Source: Streptomyces sp. SLBN-31 (GTDB taxonomy: Bacteria > Actinomycetota > Actinomycetes > Streptomycetales > Streptomycetaceae). Taken from it: a stretch of 64,000 bases of DNA. The stretch lies in the NCBI RefSeq assembly GCF_006715395.1, contig NZ_VFNC01000001.1, positions 1,054,001-1,118,000 on the forward strand. Direction: 5' to 3'. Below are positions 7,034 to 16,244 of this stretch, in pieces (position 1 is the stretch's first letter; each line of letters opens with the position of its first letter). Made by a program: the position numbers and the translations under genes. Below the pieces are notes generated by a model. It did no database searches and was not told the DNA's origin. It saw only the letters and a program-made list of their open reading frames with translations.

Positions 7034-10000
7034 CTATCGCTCCTGCTGGTGAGTGGGGCTGGGGAAACTGCCGGTCTGGCCGGTACCCGTACCGGCCTGT
7101 CGACCCTGTGCGATGCCCCGACGGAGATTGGTCAGCCGGCCGCGTACGTCGTCAGGCGCACGCGAGACCTGCGGACCCGCTTGGTGCTGTTGCTGCTGAG
7201 CCGTGCCCGGGACGAGGTTCGCCCGGGGCACCCGGCGCGGCAGGCCGGAGGTGGTGACGCCGCCCGCGGCCGGCTGCCGTACGCGCTCCGCCTGCCGGAC
7301 GAGGTCGTCGTTCGGAGAGGTGCGCCAGGAAGAGGTCGCGGGACGCTGAGGTGCAGCCGCCTGCGGCTGCTGCTGGGTGGGAGCGGAACCGTTGCCGTCG
7401 TCCGGCCGGCCCTCGCCGCCCGGACCGCCGTGGAACCAGTTGGTCTCCAGCGTGTCGTACAGCGGAGTACGGCCGTCGCCCGGACCGGTCGCCGGCGGCA
7501 GGGCCTCGGGCTCCTGCCGGACGGGCCGCTGCGGACGCGGCGGGACGGGCTGACGCGGGGCGCCGAAGTCGGCGCCGCCGTTCTGCGGACGCTCGAACTG
7601 CCCGTTGCCGGACGGGTTCTGACGCCCCGGCAGGGAGTGCTGCCCGGTCGAGGAACCGTCGTAGCCCGGCACCGCGAACTGACCGGTGGAGCCGGCGTCG
7701 AACGACGACGGGCTCGCGTACTGGCCGGTGTTCTGCGGGTTGCCGACCTGGCCGTTCGAGCTGCCGAAGACGTCGGGCCGGACGAACGAGCCCTGGCCCT
7801 GCGCGGCGCCGTTCTGCGGAACGCCGTAGTCCTGACGCGGGTACTCGCCGGAGTTCTGCGAACCGTTCGCACCGGGACGGGCGTACTGGCCGGTGTTCTG
7901 CGGCGAGTCCATGCCCGGGCGGCCGAAGTCACCGGTGTTGTACGGCGAGTCCATGCCGGGACGGGCGAACTGGCCCGTGTTCTGCGGGTCGTTGCCGAAG
8001 GCGGGCCGCTCGAAGTCGGCGGCCGGACCGAGGCCCTGACGGTCGTCGCCGCGCCCGATGGCCGGCATCTCCGTCGTGGCGCCCGGACCCTGGTGGTCGT
8101 CGAAGCGCGGCATCCGCGAGGTCTCGTCGTGGCCGCGCGGGGTGTCCAGCGAAGCACGCGGCACCGGCGGCTGGGCGTTCTCGTCGCTCCAGCTCGGCGT
8201 GCGCGGCTGCGCGTCGCCACCGGGCAGCTCGGCGCGCGGACCGCCACGGCCCGGCAGCTGCGGCCGACGGCCACGGCGGCCGCGACCCTCGTTCTCGGCG
8301 GGAGCCTGGGGCTGGGACTGCGGCGGTACGGCGCCACGAGCGCCGCCGAAGCTGTCCTGGCCCGTGGCCTGCATGCCCTGCGGCGCACTCGGCACCTGAC
8401 CGAACGCGGCACCGGCGCCCGCGGGGGCCGGCCGGCCCTGCTGCGGAGCGTTCGGAGCCTGCGGTCCGCGCGCGCCACCCGGCCCACCGGGGCGGCCGTT
8501 GCCGCCCTGGCCGGTGCCCGGCAGCGCGGCCCGCGGCCCCTGACCGGCCCCGAGCCGACCGCCACCCGTCGCGCCGGCACCCAGCGCACCGGCACCCGGA
8601 GCGCCACCGAGGGCGGGACCGCCCTGGGCGCCCGCACCGGTCGCCTGACGGCGGGCCGCAGCCGCACCGGCGGCGGCCTGCGCGGCGGCCGGACCGCCGG
8701 CGGCACCGGCACCCTGACCGGGCTTGCCCTGTGGCTTCTTGCCGCCCTGCGCGACATCGACGGGCAGCATGACCAGCGCGGTCGTACCACCGGAGTCGGA
8801 CGGGCGCAGCTGGATGCGGATGCCGTGCCGCTGGGACAGCCGGCCGACCACGAACAGACCCATGCGGCGGGAGACGGAGACGTCCACGGTGGGCGGCGAG
8901 GCGAGCCGCTCGTTGATCGCCGCGAGGTCCTCGGGGGAGAGGCCGATACCGGTGTCGTGGATCTCGATCAGGACGCGGCCGTCGGGCAGCGCGTGACCGG
9001 TGACCTTGACCTTGGTCTGCGGCGAGGAGAAGGAGGTCGCGTTCTCGAGCAGCTCGGCGAGCAGGTGCACGAGGTCGTTGACCACGCGGCCGGCGACCTC
9101 GGTCGTCGGCACGGCGGCCAGCTCGATGCGCTCGTACTGCTCCACCTCGGACGCGGCGGCGCGGAGCACGTCGACCAGCGGGACCGGGCGGGTCCAGCGG
9201 CGGCCGGGCTCCTCACCCGCGAGGACGAGGAGGTTCTCACCGTTACGGCGCATACGCGTCGCGAGGTGGTCGAGCTTGAACAGCGAGGACAGCTGGTCCG
9301 GGTCGGCCTCGCGGGACTCCAGTTCGGAGATGAGCGAGAGCTGACGCTGGATGAGGCCCTGGGAGCGGCGCGAGAGGTTGGTGAACATCGCGTTGACGTT
9401 GCCCCGCAGCAGGGCCTGCTCGGCGGCGAGGCGGACCGCCTCGCGGTGCACGTCGTCGAAGGCCGCGGCCACCTGGCCGATCTCGTCCCGGGAGTGCACA
9501 CCGACGGACTCGACGGAGGTGTCGACGTCCTGCGGGTCCGACTCCGACAGCTGGGCGACCAGCTCGGGCAGGCGGTCCTGGGCGACCTTGTTTGCGGTCT
9601 CCTGCAGGCGGCGCAGCGAGCGGATCATGGAGCGGGCGATGACGAAGGCGCCGACGAGCGAGACACCGAGCACGAGCAGGATCAGCGCACCGGAGATGAT
9701 CGCTTCCTGCTCGGAGGAGTTGCGCAGCTCGCGGGCCTTCTGCTCCATGTCCTCGAGCAGCGAGTGCTCGATCTTCTTCATCTGCTCGATCTTGGTCGAG
9801 CTGTCGTCCACCCAGTCCTGGTACGACCGCTTCTGCAGGTCGTCCAAACCGTTCTGGGCGGCGAGCGCACGGCTGGCGTAGGTGTCGGACGCCTTGATGG
9901 TGGCGTTGTTCTCCTCGACGGGCTTGAGGAGAGAGGTCGCCTTGTCCGTGCCGTAGATGCTCCGGAAGCTGCGCAGCTCGGACTTCTGGCTCTCCAGAGC

Positions 10001-10903
10001 GGACTGGGCGTAGAGCCGGTCGTTCTCGGAGAGCTGGCCGACCGTGGTGTTGTTCGCGGGCAGGGCCGCCGCGAGGACGGCGCGCTGCATGGACGCGTAC
10101 TCCTTGGCCGAGGAGAAGGCGGCCAGGGAGCGCGTGCGCTGGATCATCTCGGGGTTGCTGGTGGCCTCCGCCATGTCCTGGGAGAGGTCCAGCAGGTGCG
10201 TGATCAGGCGGTGGTAGGCCTCGACCGTCTGCGAGGAGTTGAGCTTGGCCTCGTACGCGGTGGAGCGGACCTTCGACAGCGTCTCGAGGTCGCCGACGAC
10301 GCCGACGAGGCTCTCGCGCACACCGAGGAGCGAGCCGTCCTTGTTGGAGGTGTCGATCTCCTCGGCGGCGTCGATGAAGTTCTGCTTGGCCCGGTCCGTC
10401 TTGTCCCGGTAGCCCTTGACCGTGTAGTCGCTGACCTTCGAGCCGTGCGCCAGCGGACCGGCGGACTGGTCGCGCTCGTCCTGCAGCGCGGCGGCGAGCT
10501 CGGTGGCCTGCTTGGTCATCTCCGTCAGCAGCCGCATGTTGTCGAGCTGCTGGATGTCGTCCATGTTGTCGCTGATGCGCAGGGCGCCCAGCGAGGTGGC
10601 CGCGACCACGGGGAGGGCGAGCAGCGAGACAAGGCGCGTGGAGATACGCCAGTTGCGCAGCGCTATTCGCGACCCCGGGCCGCTCGGGCCCTGGACCGGC
10701 TTGATGGGCGGAGCCGCGGGGCTCGGCGACCCGGCGGGTGCCGACGCGCCGGGGCGCCCGGAGCGCTCACCGCCGTCGCCGGACGCTGCCGGGCCCGGGT
10801 TCTGGGCGTGCTGGGGGGAGGGACTGCCGGCATTGGGGCCAGTCCCGCCGTGCGGCTCCGGCTCCGCCGAAGCACTGCCATCCCTCTTGAAACGTCCCTG
10901 CAC
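7034..10903 (-). CDS. cvnA: Conservon sensor histidine kinase-like CvnA (upstream operon)
   Basis: A sensor of 1289 residues from the GTG at 10903, which I prefer. The frame stays open to a GTG at 11038, but the extra 45 codons have weak third-position GC and a poor ribosome site. Parts: disordered Pro/Gly-rich N-terminus, transmembrane helix near 88-105, extracytoplasmic nitrate/nitrite-sensor-like region, second transmembrane helix near 398-421, HAMP, and GHKL ATPase with LLAELLENATSFSS near 610 and DTGIGL. The last 550 residues are low-complexity: Ala/Gly-rich, then degenerate repeats built on NTGQ-aromatic-x-x-PG. It heads the operon cvnA-B-C-D. Confidence 0.9.
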   Translation of the reverse strand: MQGRFKRDGSASAEPEPHGGTGPNAGSPSPQHAQNPGPAASGDGGERSGRPGASAPAGSPSPAAPPIKPVQGPSGPGSRIALRNWRISTRLVSLLALPVVAATSLGALRISDNMDDIQQLDNMRLLTEMTKQATELAAALQDERDQSAGPLAHGSKVSDYTVKGYRDKTDRAKQNFIDAAEEIDTSNKDGSLLGVRESLVGVVGDLETLSKVRSTAYEAKLNSSQTVEAYHRLITHLLDLSQDMAEATSNPEMIQRTRSLAAFSSAKEYASMQRAVLAAALPANNTTVGQLSENDRLYAQSALESQKSELRSFRSIYGTDKATSLLKPVEENNATIKASDTYASRALAAQNGLDDLQKRSYQDWVDDSSTKIEQMKKIEHSLLEDMEQKARELRNSSEQEAIISGALILLVLGVSLVGAFVIARSMIRSLRRLQETANKVAQDRLPELVAQLSESDPQDVDTSVESVGVHSRDEIGQVAAAFDDVHREAVRLAAEQALLRGNVNAMFTNLSRRSQGLIQRQLSLISELESREADPDQLSSLFKLDHLATRMRRNGENLLVLAGEEPGRRWTRPVPLVDVLRAAASEVEQYERIELAAVPTTEVAGRVVNDLVHLLAELLENATSFSSPQTKVKVTGHALPDGRVLIEIHDTGIGLSPEDLAAINERLASPPTVDVSVSRRMGLFVVGRLSQRHGIRIQLRPSDSGGTTALVMLPVDVAQGGKKPQGKPGQGAGAAGGPAAAQAAAGAAAARRQATGAGAQGGPALGGAPGAGALGAGATGGGRLGAGQGPRAALPGTGQGGNGRPGGPGGARGPQAPNAPQQGRPAPAGAGAAFGQVPSAPQGMQATGQDSFGGARGAVPPQSQPQAPAENEGRGRRGRRPQLPGRGGPRAELPGGDAQPRTPSWSDENAQPPVPRASLDTPRGHDETSRMPRFDDHQGPGATTEMPAIGRGDDRQGLGPAADFERPAFGNDPQNTGQFARPGMDSPYNTGDFGRPGMDSPQNTGQYARPGANGSQNSGEYPRQDYGVPQNGAAQGQGSFVRPDVFGSSNGQVGNPQNTGQYASPSSFDAGSTGQFAVPGYDGSSTGQHSLPGRQNPSGNGQFERPQNGGADFGAPRQPVPPRPQRPVRQEPEALPPATGPGDGRTPLYDTLETNWFHGGPGGEGRPDDGNGSAPTQQQPQAAAPQRPATSSWRTSPNDDLVRQAERVRQPAAGGVTTSGLPRRVPRANLVPGTAQQQQHQAGPQVSRAPDDVRGRLTNLRRGIAQGRQAGTGTGQTGSFPSPTHQQER
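7575..8000 (-). repeat. degenerate NTGQ repeats in the CvnA tail
   Basis: The coding strand specifies roughly nine loosely tandem units of about 15-18 residues with the pattern (S/P)-x-N-(T/S)-G-(Q/D/E)-aromatic-x-x-PG, such as NTGQFARPG and NTGQYARPG. They lie in the disordered tail of the upstream CvnA. The downstream CvnA has a Gln/Tyr-rich tail instead. Confidence 0.6.
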
Positions 10904-11470
10904 TAGCGTCGCAACCTCTGGACCAGGCGCCCCTCCGCGTGAACGGAAAGACACGGTGTCGGCGTTTTCGAGGGCGCCCTGAACGCGCCCCCTGGTGGTC
11001 GTGAGTGACCGGCGCTGGCTCCCCCTTCTCGCCGCCACCCGGCGCTCGTAGCGCCCCCTGTGCGCCGGCTCGATCCTGCGGCGGTCCGTGGCATTCCAGC
11101 ACAGTGCAGGATCTCCAACAAGGCTCGTACGCCATGCCGTGACCTACGTGACAGCAAGTGAGTGCCGAGTCACCTGCCGTAGAAAGATAACTCCCGCATA
11201 AGGGGCGTATGCCCATGAGTTCCACGGGATCGGACGCTGCCCCAGTCGCCATGATCAGGAGCGGAATGGTGGCTTCAGGGGGCCAATGTCCGTTTCGCTA
11301 GGATGGGTTGGGGGCCGGAATTGGCCGGTTTGTCCATCAGGCCGTGAGCAAACTCACACGGTGATCATGGGGTCTTCACGACTTCGCCGGGGAATCCGAT
11401 GTTTAGCCTGGCGCTTTACAAGACGTAGGCAACTGCCAACCTCCGACGGACGACAGGGTCGAGTACAACC
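10904..11470. other. intergenic region upstream of cvnA and the 62-residue ORF
   Basis: This is the divergent control region between cvnA (minus) and the small plus-strand ORF at 11471. It is clearly more AT-rich from about 11100 to 11450. Short open frames here have poor codon bias and no ribosome sites, so I call no gene. Promoters for both directions must lie here, but no unambiguous -35/-10 pair stands out. Confidence 0.6.
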
Positions 11471-11659
11471 GTGAAGACGACGATGATGTTCCGCAACATA
11501 GCCAACCCGCGGCGCACGACGCTGGCCCACCTCGAGGACGCCGGCGAACTGCAGACCCCGGAGCAGCCGGAGCACTCCCTCGATCTTCCCACCCAGACCG
11601 CCAATCCCAGGCGCACCGTCCTCGTGGAGGTCCCCGTCGCGGCCTCCGTCGCCGAGTAG
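11471..11659 (+). CDS. small protein with duplicated ANPRRT motif, function unknown
   Basis: A 62-residue ORF from GTG at 11471 (ATG codons at residues 5 and 6 are alternatives). The octet pattern ANPRRTxL occurs twice, at residues 11-18 and 44-51, separated by a Pro/Glu/Leu-rich acidic spacer. It has no signal peptide, membrane helix or cysteine. Codon bias is fair and it sits behind an AT-rich promoter-like region. I recognise no family. A short regulatory or peptide-precursor role is conceivable, but nothing nearby supports one. Confidence 0.5.
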   Translation: MKTTMMFRNIANPRRTTLAHLEDAGELQTPEQPEHSLDLPTQTANPRRTVLVEVPVAASVAE

Positions 11660-11834
11660 TACGCACGCCGACGGCTGATCATTCAGCCCGTCCGGCAGAA
11701 GATCCTTCGAGGCGCCCCGCGCGGTAATGCGCAAGTCGGCGCCCTTGGGGGTGCCCCGAGGCTCTGGGCACCCCCTGCCGCGTTAGCCTGGAGCGTCAGA
11801 CTCCAGCCGGCCAAGTGAGGGGCGCAAGGATCCC

Positions 11835-12620
11835 GTGCGCATCGCCAGATTCTCCATCGACGGGAACGTCGCCTTCGGCGCGGTCGAGGGCGACAAGCCG
11901 GACGAGCTCGTCCTCGACATCATCAAGGGCATCCCGTTCGCGGACTTCGAGCTCTCCGGTACGAAGGTCCCGCTGAGCAAGGTCAGGCTGCTGCCGCCGG
12001 TGCTCCCCAACAAGGTCGTGGCCTTCGGCCGCAACTACGCGGAGCACGCCCGCGAGCTGGGCAACGAGGTGCCCGACGCCCCCTTCGCCTTCTTCAAGCC
12101 GTCCACCTCCGTGATCGGCCCCGGCGACGAGATCCGCTACCCGTCCTTCACCGAGGACCTGCACCACGAGGCCGAACTCGCCGTGGTCATCGGCCGCATG
12201 TGCCGAGAGGTCCCGCGCGAACGGGTCGCCGACGTGATCTTCGGCTACACCTGCGCGAACGACGTCACCGCCCGTGACGTGCAGAAGCGCGAGAAGCAGT
12301 GGGCCCGGGCCAAGGGCTTCGACACCTCCTGCCCGCTCGGCCCCTGGGTGGAGACCGGCCTGGACCTTCAAACGGCCTCGGACCTGACCGTCCAGCTCAC
12401 GGTCAACGGCGAACAACGCCAGCTCGGCCGCACCAGCGAGATGATCCACTCGATCGAGGACCTGATCGTCAACATCACCGAGGCCATGACGCTGCTCCCC
12501 GGCGACGTGATCCTCACGGGCACCCCGGCAGGCGTCGGACCGCTCACCGTCGGCGACGAGGTCGCCGTCACCATCGAAGGCATCGGCACTCTCACCAACA
12601 AGGTTGTCAAGCGTGGCTAG
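11835..12620 (+). CDS. fumarylacetoacetate hydrolase (FAH) family protein
   Basis: A 261-residue enzyme of the FAH superfamily, which hydrolyses, decarboxylates or isomerises 2,4-diketo acids with a bound divalent metal. The FAH domain begins near residue 55 with [16 protein letters not shown]. Metal ligands are expected in [11 protein letters not shown] near 115 and in the conserved CANDVTARD region near 145. GTPAGVGPL near the end is the substrate-loop motif. The true substrate cannot be told from sequence; members include homoprotocatechuate-pathway isomerases and acylpyruvases. It starts at GTG 11835 and its last codons overlap the gltX start, so the two are probably co-transcribed. Confidence 0.88.
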   Translation: MRIARFSIDGNVAFGAVEGDKPDELVLDIIKGIPFADFELSGTKVPLSKVRLLPPVLPNKVVAFGRNYAEHARELGNEVPDAPFAFFKPSTSVIGPGDEIRYPSFTEDLHHEAELAVVIGRMCREVPRERVADVIFGYTCANDVTARDVQKREKQWARAKGFDTSCPLGPWVETGLDLQTASDLTVQLTVNGEQRQLGRTSEMIHSIEDLIVNITEAMTLLPGDVILTGTPAGVGPLTVGDEVAVTIEGIGTLTNKVVKRG

Positions 12621-14088
12621 CGCACCCGTCCGCGTACGTTTCTGTCCCTCGCCCACCGGTAACCCCCATGTGGGCCTGGTCCGCACCGCCCTGTTCAACT
12701 GGGCCTTCGCCCGGCATCACCAGGGCACCCTGGTCTTCCGCATCGAGGACACCGACGCGGCCCGCGACTCCGAGGAGTCGTACAACCAGCTCCTCGACGC
12801 GATGCGCTGGCTGGGCTTCGACTGGGACGAGGGCCCCGAGATCGGCGGCCCGCACGCGCCGTACCGCCAGTCGCAGCGCATGGACATCTACGCGGACGTC
12901 GCGCGGAAGCTGCTGGACGGCGGTTACGCCTACCACTGCTACTGCTCCCAGGAGGAGCTGGACACCCGCCGCGAGGCCGCCCGCGCCGCCGGCAAGCCGT
13001 CCGGCTACGACGGCCACTGCCGCGACCTCACCGACGCGCAGGTCGAGGAGTACAAGGCCCAGGGCCGCGCCCCGATCGTCCGCTTCCGCATGCCAGACGA
13101 GACGATCACCTTCACGGACCTGGTCCGCGGCGAGCTGACGTTCACCCCGGAGAACGTCCCGGACTACGGGATCGTACGAGCCAACGGCGCCCCGCTGTAC
13201 ACGCTCGTCAACCCGGTCGACGACGCCCTGATGGAGATCACCCACGTCCTGCGCGGCGAGGACCTGCTCTCCTCCACCCCCCGCCAGGTCGCCCTGTACA
13301 AGGCGCTGACCGAGCTGGGCATCGCCAAGCAGACCCCGCACTTCGGCCACCTGCCCTACGTCATGGGCGAGGGCAACAAGAAGCTGTCGAAGCGCGACCC
13401 GCAGTCGTCGCTGAACCTCTACCGCGAGCGCGGCTTCCTCCCCGAGGGCCTGCTCAACTACCTCTCGCTGCTCGGCTGGTCGCTCTCGGCGGACCAGGAC
13501 ATCTTCTCCACCGAGGAGATGGTCGCCGCCTTCGACATCGCCGACGTCAACCCCAACCCGGCGCGCTTCGACCTGAAGAAGTGCGAGGCGATCAACGCCG
13601 ACCACATCCGGCTGCTCGACGTGAAGGACTTCACCGAGCGCTGCGCCCCCTGGCTGAAGGCCCCCTTCGCCCCCTGGGCGCCGGAGGACTTCGACGAGGC
13701 GAAGTGGCAGGCGATCGCCCCGCACGCGCAGACCCGTCTGAAGGTCCTGTCGGAGATCACGGACAACGTCGACTTCCTGTTCCTGCCGGAGCCGGTCTTC
13801 GACGAGGCGTCCTGGGCCAAGGCGATGAAGGAGGGCAGCGACGCCCTGCTCCGCACGGCCCGCGAGAAGCTGGAGGCGGCCGACTGGACCTCCGCGGAGT
13901 CGCTGAAGGAGGCCGTCCTGGCCGCCGGCGAGGCCCACGGCCTCAAGCTCGGCAAGGCCCAGGCCCCGGTCCGTGTCGCCGTCACCGGCCGCACGGTCGG
14001 CCTGCCCCTCTTCGAGTCCCTGGAGATCCTGGGCAAGGAGCGCACGCTGGCCCGGATCGACGCGGCACTGACGAAGCTGACGGCGTAG
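12613..14088 (+). CDS. gltX: glutamyl-tRNA synthetase
   Basis: A class I aminoacyl-tRNA synthetase of 491 residues that charges tRNA-Glu and, in bacteria lacking GlnRS, also mischarges tRNA-Gln for amidation by GatCAB. The HIGH-type motif appears as SPTGNPHVG near residue 10 and the KMSKS-type motif as KKLSKRD near 255. The C-terminal helical domain binds the anticodon. The GTG at 12613 lies inside the last codons of the FAH gene (8-bp overlap); a TTG three codons upstream is possible but less likely. Its substrate tRNAs, Glu and Gln, are clustered 1.7 kb downstream. Confidence 0.96.
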   Translation: MASAPVRVRFCPSPTGNPHVGLVRTALFNWAFARHHQGTLVFRIEDTDAARDSEESYNQLLDAMRWLGFDWDEGPEIGGPHAPYRQSQRMDIYADVARKLLDGGYAYHCYCSQEELDTRREAARAAGKPSGYDGHCRDLTDAQVEEYKAQGRAPIVRFRMPDETITFTDLVRGELTFTPENVPDYGIVRANGAPLYTLVNPVDDALMEITHVLRGEDLLSSTPRQVALYKALTELGIAKQTPHFGHLPYVMGEGNKKLSKRDPQSSLNLYRERGFLPEGLLNYLSLLGWSLSADQDIFSTEEMVAAFDIADVNPNPARFDLKKCEAINADHIRLLDVKDFTERCAPWLKAPFAPWAPEDFDEAKWQAIAPHAQTRLKVLSEITDNVDFLFLPEPVFDEASWAKAMKEGSDALLRTAREKLEAADWTSAESLKEAVLAAGEAHGLKLGKAQAPVRVAVTGRTVGLPLFESLEILGKERTLARIDAALTKLTA

Positions 14089-14104
14089 CGCACACGCGCG
14101 TGAA

Positions 14105-14133
14105 GGGGCGGCGGCCGTTGCGGCCGCCGCCCC
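14105..14133 (+). terminator. terminator after gltX
   Basis: A perfect 13-bp GC-only stem with a TTG loop starts 17 bp after the gltX stop. It should end the FAH-gltX transcript. Confidence 0.7.
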
Positions 14134-14199
14134 TCGGCGTTGTCAGTGGGGCGCACTAGGGTTCCGGCATCACAATCAAGATCCGGAAGGGCACCCGTC

Positions 14200-14874
14200 A
14201 TGCCGATGTCCCCTCGTGACTACGCCTGGCTGTTCACGCCGGGCAGCACGTTCACCTACGAGTCCGGGCAGACCGGTGTGATCCACGTGGCCGACGGCGG
14301 GGCGCTCGACCTGCCCACCGGGCGGGTCGTGGCCTGCGACCCGTTCGTCTACCTCGGGTCCGGCGACATGGAGCCGTTCACCGTCACCGTCGCCCCCGGC
14401 CGCTACCGCGTCGAGGCGGCCGTCGCGACCCTCACCCGCCCCGGCGAGCCCCCGGCCGAGCACCCCCACCGTCGGGTGGCGGCGGCCCGCCTCGTCATCC
14501 GTGACGAACCCACGGCGACCTGGGAGTTGGCCCTCGGCCCGGAACAGGACCCGGCCGGACTCGGGGACGACGAGTTCTTCGGCTACGGCGTCGACGCCGG
14601 CACCGGCTGCTTCTACGACGCCTCTGCCGAGGAGGCCTTCCCCGGTACCGAGGACGAAGAGGGCCCCCTGTGGGAGGCCTTCGAGAACAGCGACTGGTCG
14701 GAGGGGCCCCACCTGGTCACATCCGCCGGCACCGGCCACACGCTGGCCGCGTTCACCTCCGGCTGGGGCGACGGTTTCTACCCCACCTGGATCGGCCGTA
14801 CCGCCTCCGGCGAGGTCACCTGCTACCTCACCGACTTCTTCGTCGCCCCGGCCCCTGCCGACGCCCCGGTGTGA
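14200..14874 (+). CDS. DUF4241 domain protein
   Basis: A 224-residue cytoplasmic protein of the DUF4241 family, function unknown. The start is set at ATG 14200 because GGAAGG lies 9 bp upstream; an earlier in-frame GTG at 14140 lacks such a site. The body carries repeated Gly/Asp motifs typical of the family: VACDPFVYLG near residue 47, FGYGVDAGTGCFYD near 130 and SGWGDGFYPTWIG near 190. It stands between the gltX terminator and the HAD hydrolase gene. Confidence 0.8.
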   Translation: MPMSPRDYAWLFTPGSTFTYESGQTGVIHVADGGALDLPTGRVVACDPFVYLGSGDMEPFTVTVAPGRYRVEAAVATLTRPGEPPAEHPHRRVAAARLVIRDEPTATWELALGPEQDPAGLGDDEFFGYGVDAGTGCFYDASAEEAFPGTEDEEGPLWEAFENSDWSEGPHLVTSAGTGHTLAAFTSGWGDGFYPTWIGRTASGEVTCYLTDFFVAPAPADAPV

Positions 14875-14924
14875 CAATCGCCGATCCGCGGACGCGCCCC
14901 CGACCTCCGGGTTACCGTCGGATC

Positions 14925-15656
14925 ATGAGCATTCGCGCCGTGGTCTGGGACGTCGACGACACCCTCTTCGACTACACCACCGCGGACCGCGAGGGCATGC
15001 GGTCCCATCTCTCGGCCGAGGGCCTGCTCGCCGGGGGCGAGACCCCGGAGGAGGCCCTCGCGCGCTGGCGGGAGATCACCGACCGGCAGTGGGCGCGGTT
15101 CTCGGCGGGTGAGCTGTCCTTCGAGGAGCAGCGCCGCGAGCGCATACGGGTGTTCCTGGGCACACCTCTGGAGGCCGCCGAGGCCGACGCCTGGTTCCGG
15201 CGGTACATGACGCACTACGAGGCCGCGTGGGCCCTCTTCCCGGACGTCGTGCCCGTCCTGGACGCGCTCGCCACGAGTCACCGGCACGCCGTGCTGTCCA
15301 ACTCCAGCCTCACCGTCCAGGACCACAAGCTGCGCACCCTCGGGGTGCACGACCGCTTCGAGACCATCCTGTGCGCCGCGGAACTCGGCATCTCCAAGCC
15401 CCAGGCCGGCGCCTTCCTGGCCGCCTGCGCGGCCCTGGACCTCGCGCCGCACGAGGTGGCGTACGTCGGCGATCACCCGGAGATCGACGGGCGGGGGGCC
15501 GCCGACGCCGGACTGCTGTCGGTGTGGATCGACCGCAACGGCGTGTACACCGACGGCACCGCCCCCTTCGGGCCCCACCGGATCGCCTCCCTCGCCGAAC
15601 TCCCCGCGATCCTCGGCGCGGATACCCGTTTTGGAGCCCCGTCCACCTTCGGGTAA
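14925..15656 (+). CDS. HAD-superfamily hydrolase
   Basis: A 243-residue haloacid-dehalogenase-like phosphatase. Motif I is WDVDDTLFD near residue 8 (nucleophile and general-acid Asp), motif II is LSNSS near 124, motif III Lys is in GISKPQ near 157, and motif IV is VGDHPEID near 182. The helical cap between motifs I and II fits the subfamily IA fold (phosphoglycolate or nucleotide phosphatases). The substrate cannot be predicted. The ATG at 14925 directly precedes motif I. The stop codon is part of the -10 box of the tRNA promoter. Confidence 0.87.
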   Translation: MSIRAVVWDVDDTLFDYTTADREGMRSHLSAEGLLAGGETPEEALARWREITDRQWARFSAGELSFEEQRRERIRVFLGTPLEAAEADAWFRRYMTHYEAAWALFPDVVPVLDALATSHRHAVLSNSSLTVQDHKLRTLGVHDRFETILCAAELGISKPQAGAFLAACAALDLAPHEVAYVGDHPEIDGRGAADAGLLSVWIDRNGVYTDGTAPFGPHRIASLAELPAILGADTRFGAPSTFG

Positions 15657-15659
15657 TGT
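15631..15659 (+). promoter_or_regulatory. candidate promoter of the tRNA cluster
   Basis: TTGGAG at 15631-15636 and TAATGT at 15654-15659 are separated by exactly 17 bp, matching the housekeeping sigma consensus well. The pair overlaps the 3' end of the HAD gene and lies about 90 bp before the first tRNA. Confidence 0.5.
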
Positions 15660-15747
15660 TCTTCCTGCGCCGCCGGGAAGCGGGCCGAAAGGCCGGGAAC
15701 CGGGGGAGCGAACTAGAACGAGATCCCCGCAGGGGCTTGCGTTCCAG

Positions 15748-15819
15748 TGGCCTATGGTGTAATTGGCAGCACGACTGATTCTGGTTCAGTTAGTCTTGGT
15801 TCGAGTCCAGGTAGGCCAG
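15748..15819 (+). tRNA. tRNA-Gln (CTG)
   Basis: The cloverleaf is complete: acceptor TGGCCTA pairs with TAGGCCA, the anticodon loop TTCTGGT gives anticodon CTG (codon CAG), and the T arm contains GGTTCGAGTCC. CCA is not encoded. It is the first tRNA of a five-tRNA cluster. Confidence 0.95.
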
Positions 15820-15868
15820 CTCGCGGATGTTTCACCACAGCATCCGCACCGCGGATCCCATCCGCAAA

Positions 15869-15941
15869 GCCCCCGTTGTGTAGCGGCCTAGCACGCTGCC
15901 CTCTCAAGGCAGTAGCGCCGGTTCGAATCCGGTCGGGGGTA
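15869..15941 (+). tRNA. tRNA-Glu (CTC), copy 1
   Basis: Acceptor GCCCCCG pairs with CGGGGGT, the anticodon loop CTCTCAA gives CTC (codon GAG), and the T arm has GGTTCGAATCC. The anticodon stem is CTGCC/GGCAG, differing from the other two copies by one compensated base pair. Confidence 0.95.
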
Positions 15942-15970
15942 CTGGTTCCGATCAACTCGGAATCGCTAGG

Positions 15971-16043
15971 GCCCCCGTTGTGTAGCGGCCTAGCACGCCG
16001 CCCTCTCAAGGCGGTAGCGCCGGTTCGAATCCGGTCGGGGGTA
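15971..16043 (+). tRNA. tRNA-Glu (CTC), copy 2
   Basis: Same cloverleaf as copy 1 but with anticodon stem CCGCC/GGCGG. It is 29 bp downstream of copy 1 and belongs to the same cluster. Confidence 0.95.
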
Positions 16044-16064
16044 CTGACTGGTCTAAACCATCAT

Positions 16065-16136
16065 TGGTCTATGGTGTAATTGGCAGCACGACTGATTCTG
16101 GTTCAGTTAGTCTTGGTTCGAGTCCAGGTAGACCAG
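16065..16136 (+). tRNA. tRNA-Gln (CTG), copy 2
   Basis: Identical to the first tRNA-Gln except in the acceptor stem, TGGTCTA/TAGACCA, where a C-G pair is replaced by T-A on both sides. The anticodon is CTG. Confidence 0.95.
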
Positions 16137-16164
16137 CTCGGACCTGCGGAAACGCAGAGTCCAG

Positions 16165-16237
16165 GCCCCCGTTGTGTAGCGGCCTAGCACGCCGCCCTCT
16201 CAAGGCGGTAGCGCCGGTTCGAATCCGGTCGGGGGTA
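16165..16237 (+). tRNA. tRNA-Glu (CTC), copy 3
   Basis: Same sequence as copy 2 (anticodon stem CCGCC/GGCGG, anticodon CTC). It is the last tRNA of the cluster and is followed within 10 bp by a terminator hairpin. Confidence 0.95.
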
Positions 16238-16244
16238 CAAACCG

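Noticed and set aside
6614..10906. 1430-codon plus-strand frame opposite the upstream cvn operon
   Set aside because: It is antisense to cvnA, which has clear kinase motifs and membrane helices. The translation has no recognisable domain.
11286..11474. 62-codon open frame just before the ANPRRT ORF
   Set aside because: It has Arg/Trp/Cys-rich, uneven codon use and no ribosome site, and it lies in the AT-rich promoter area.
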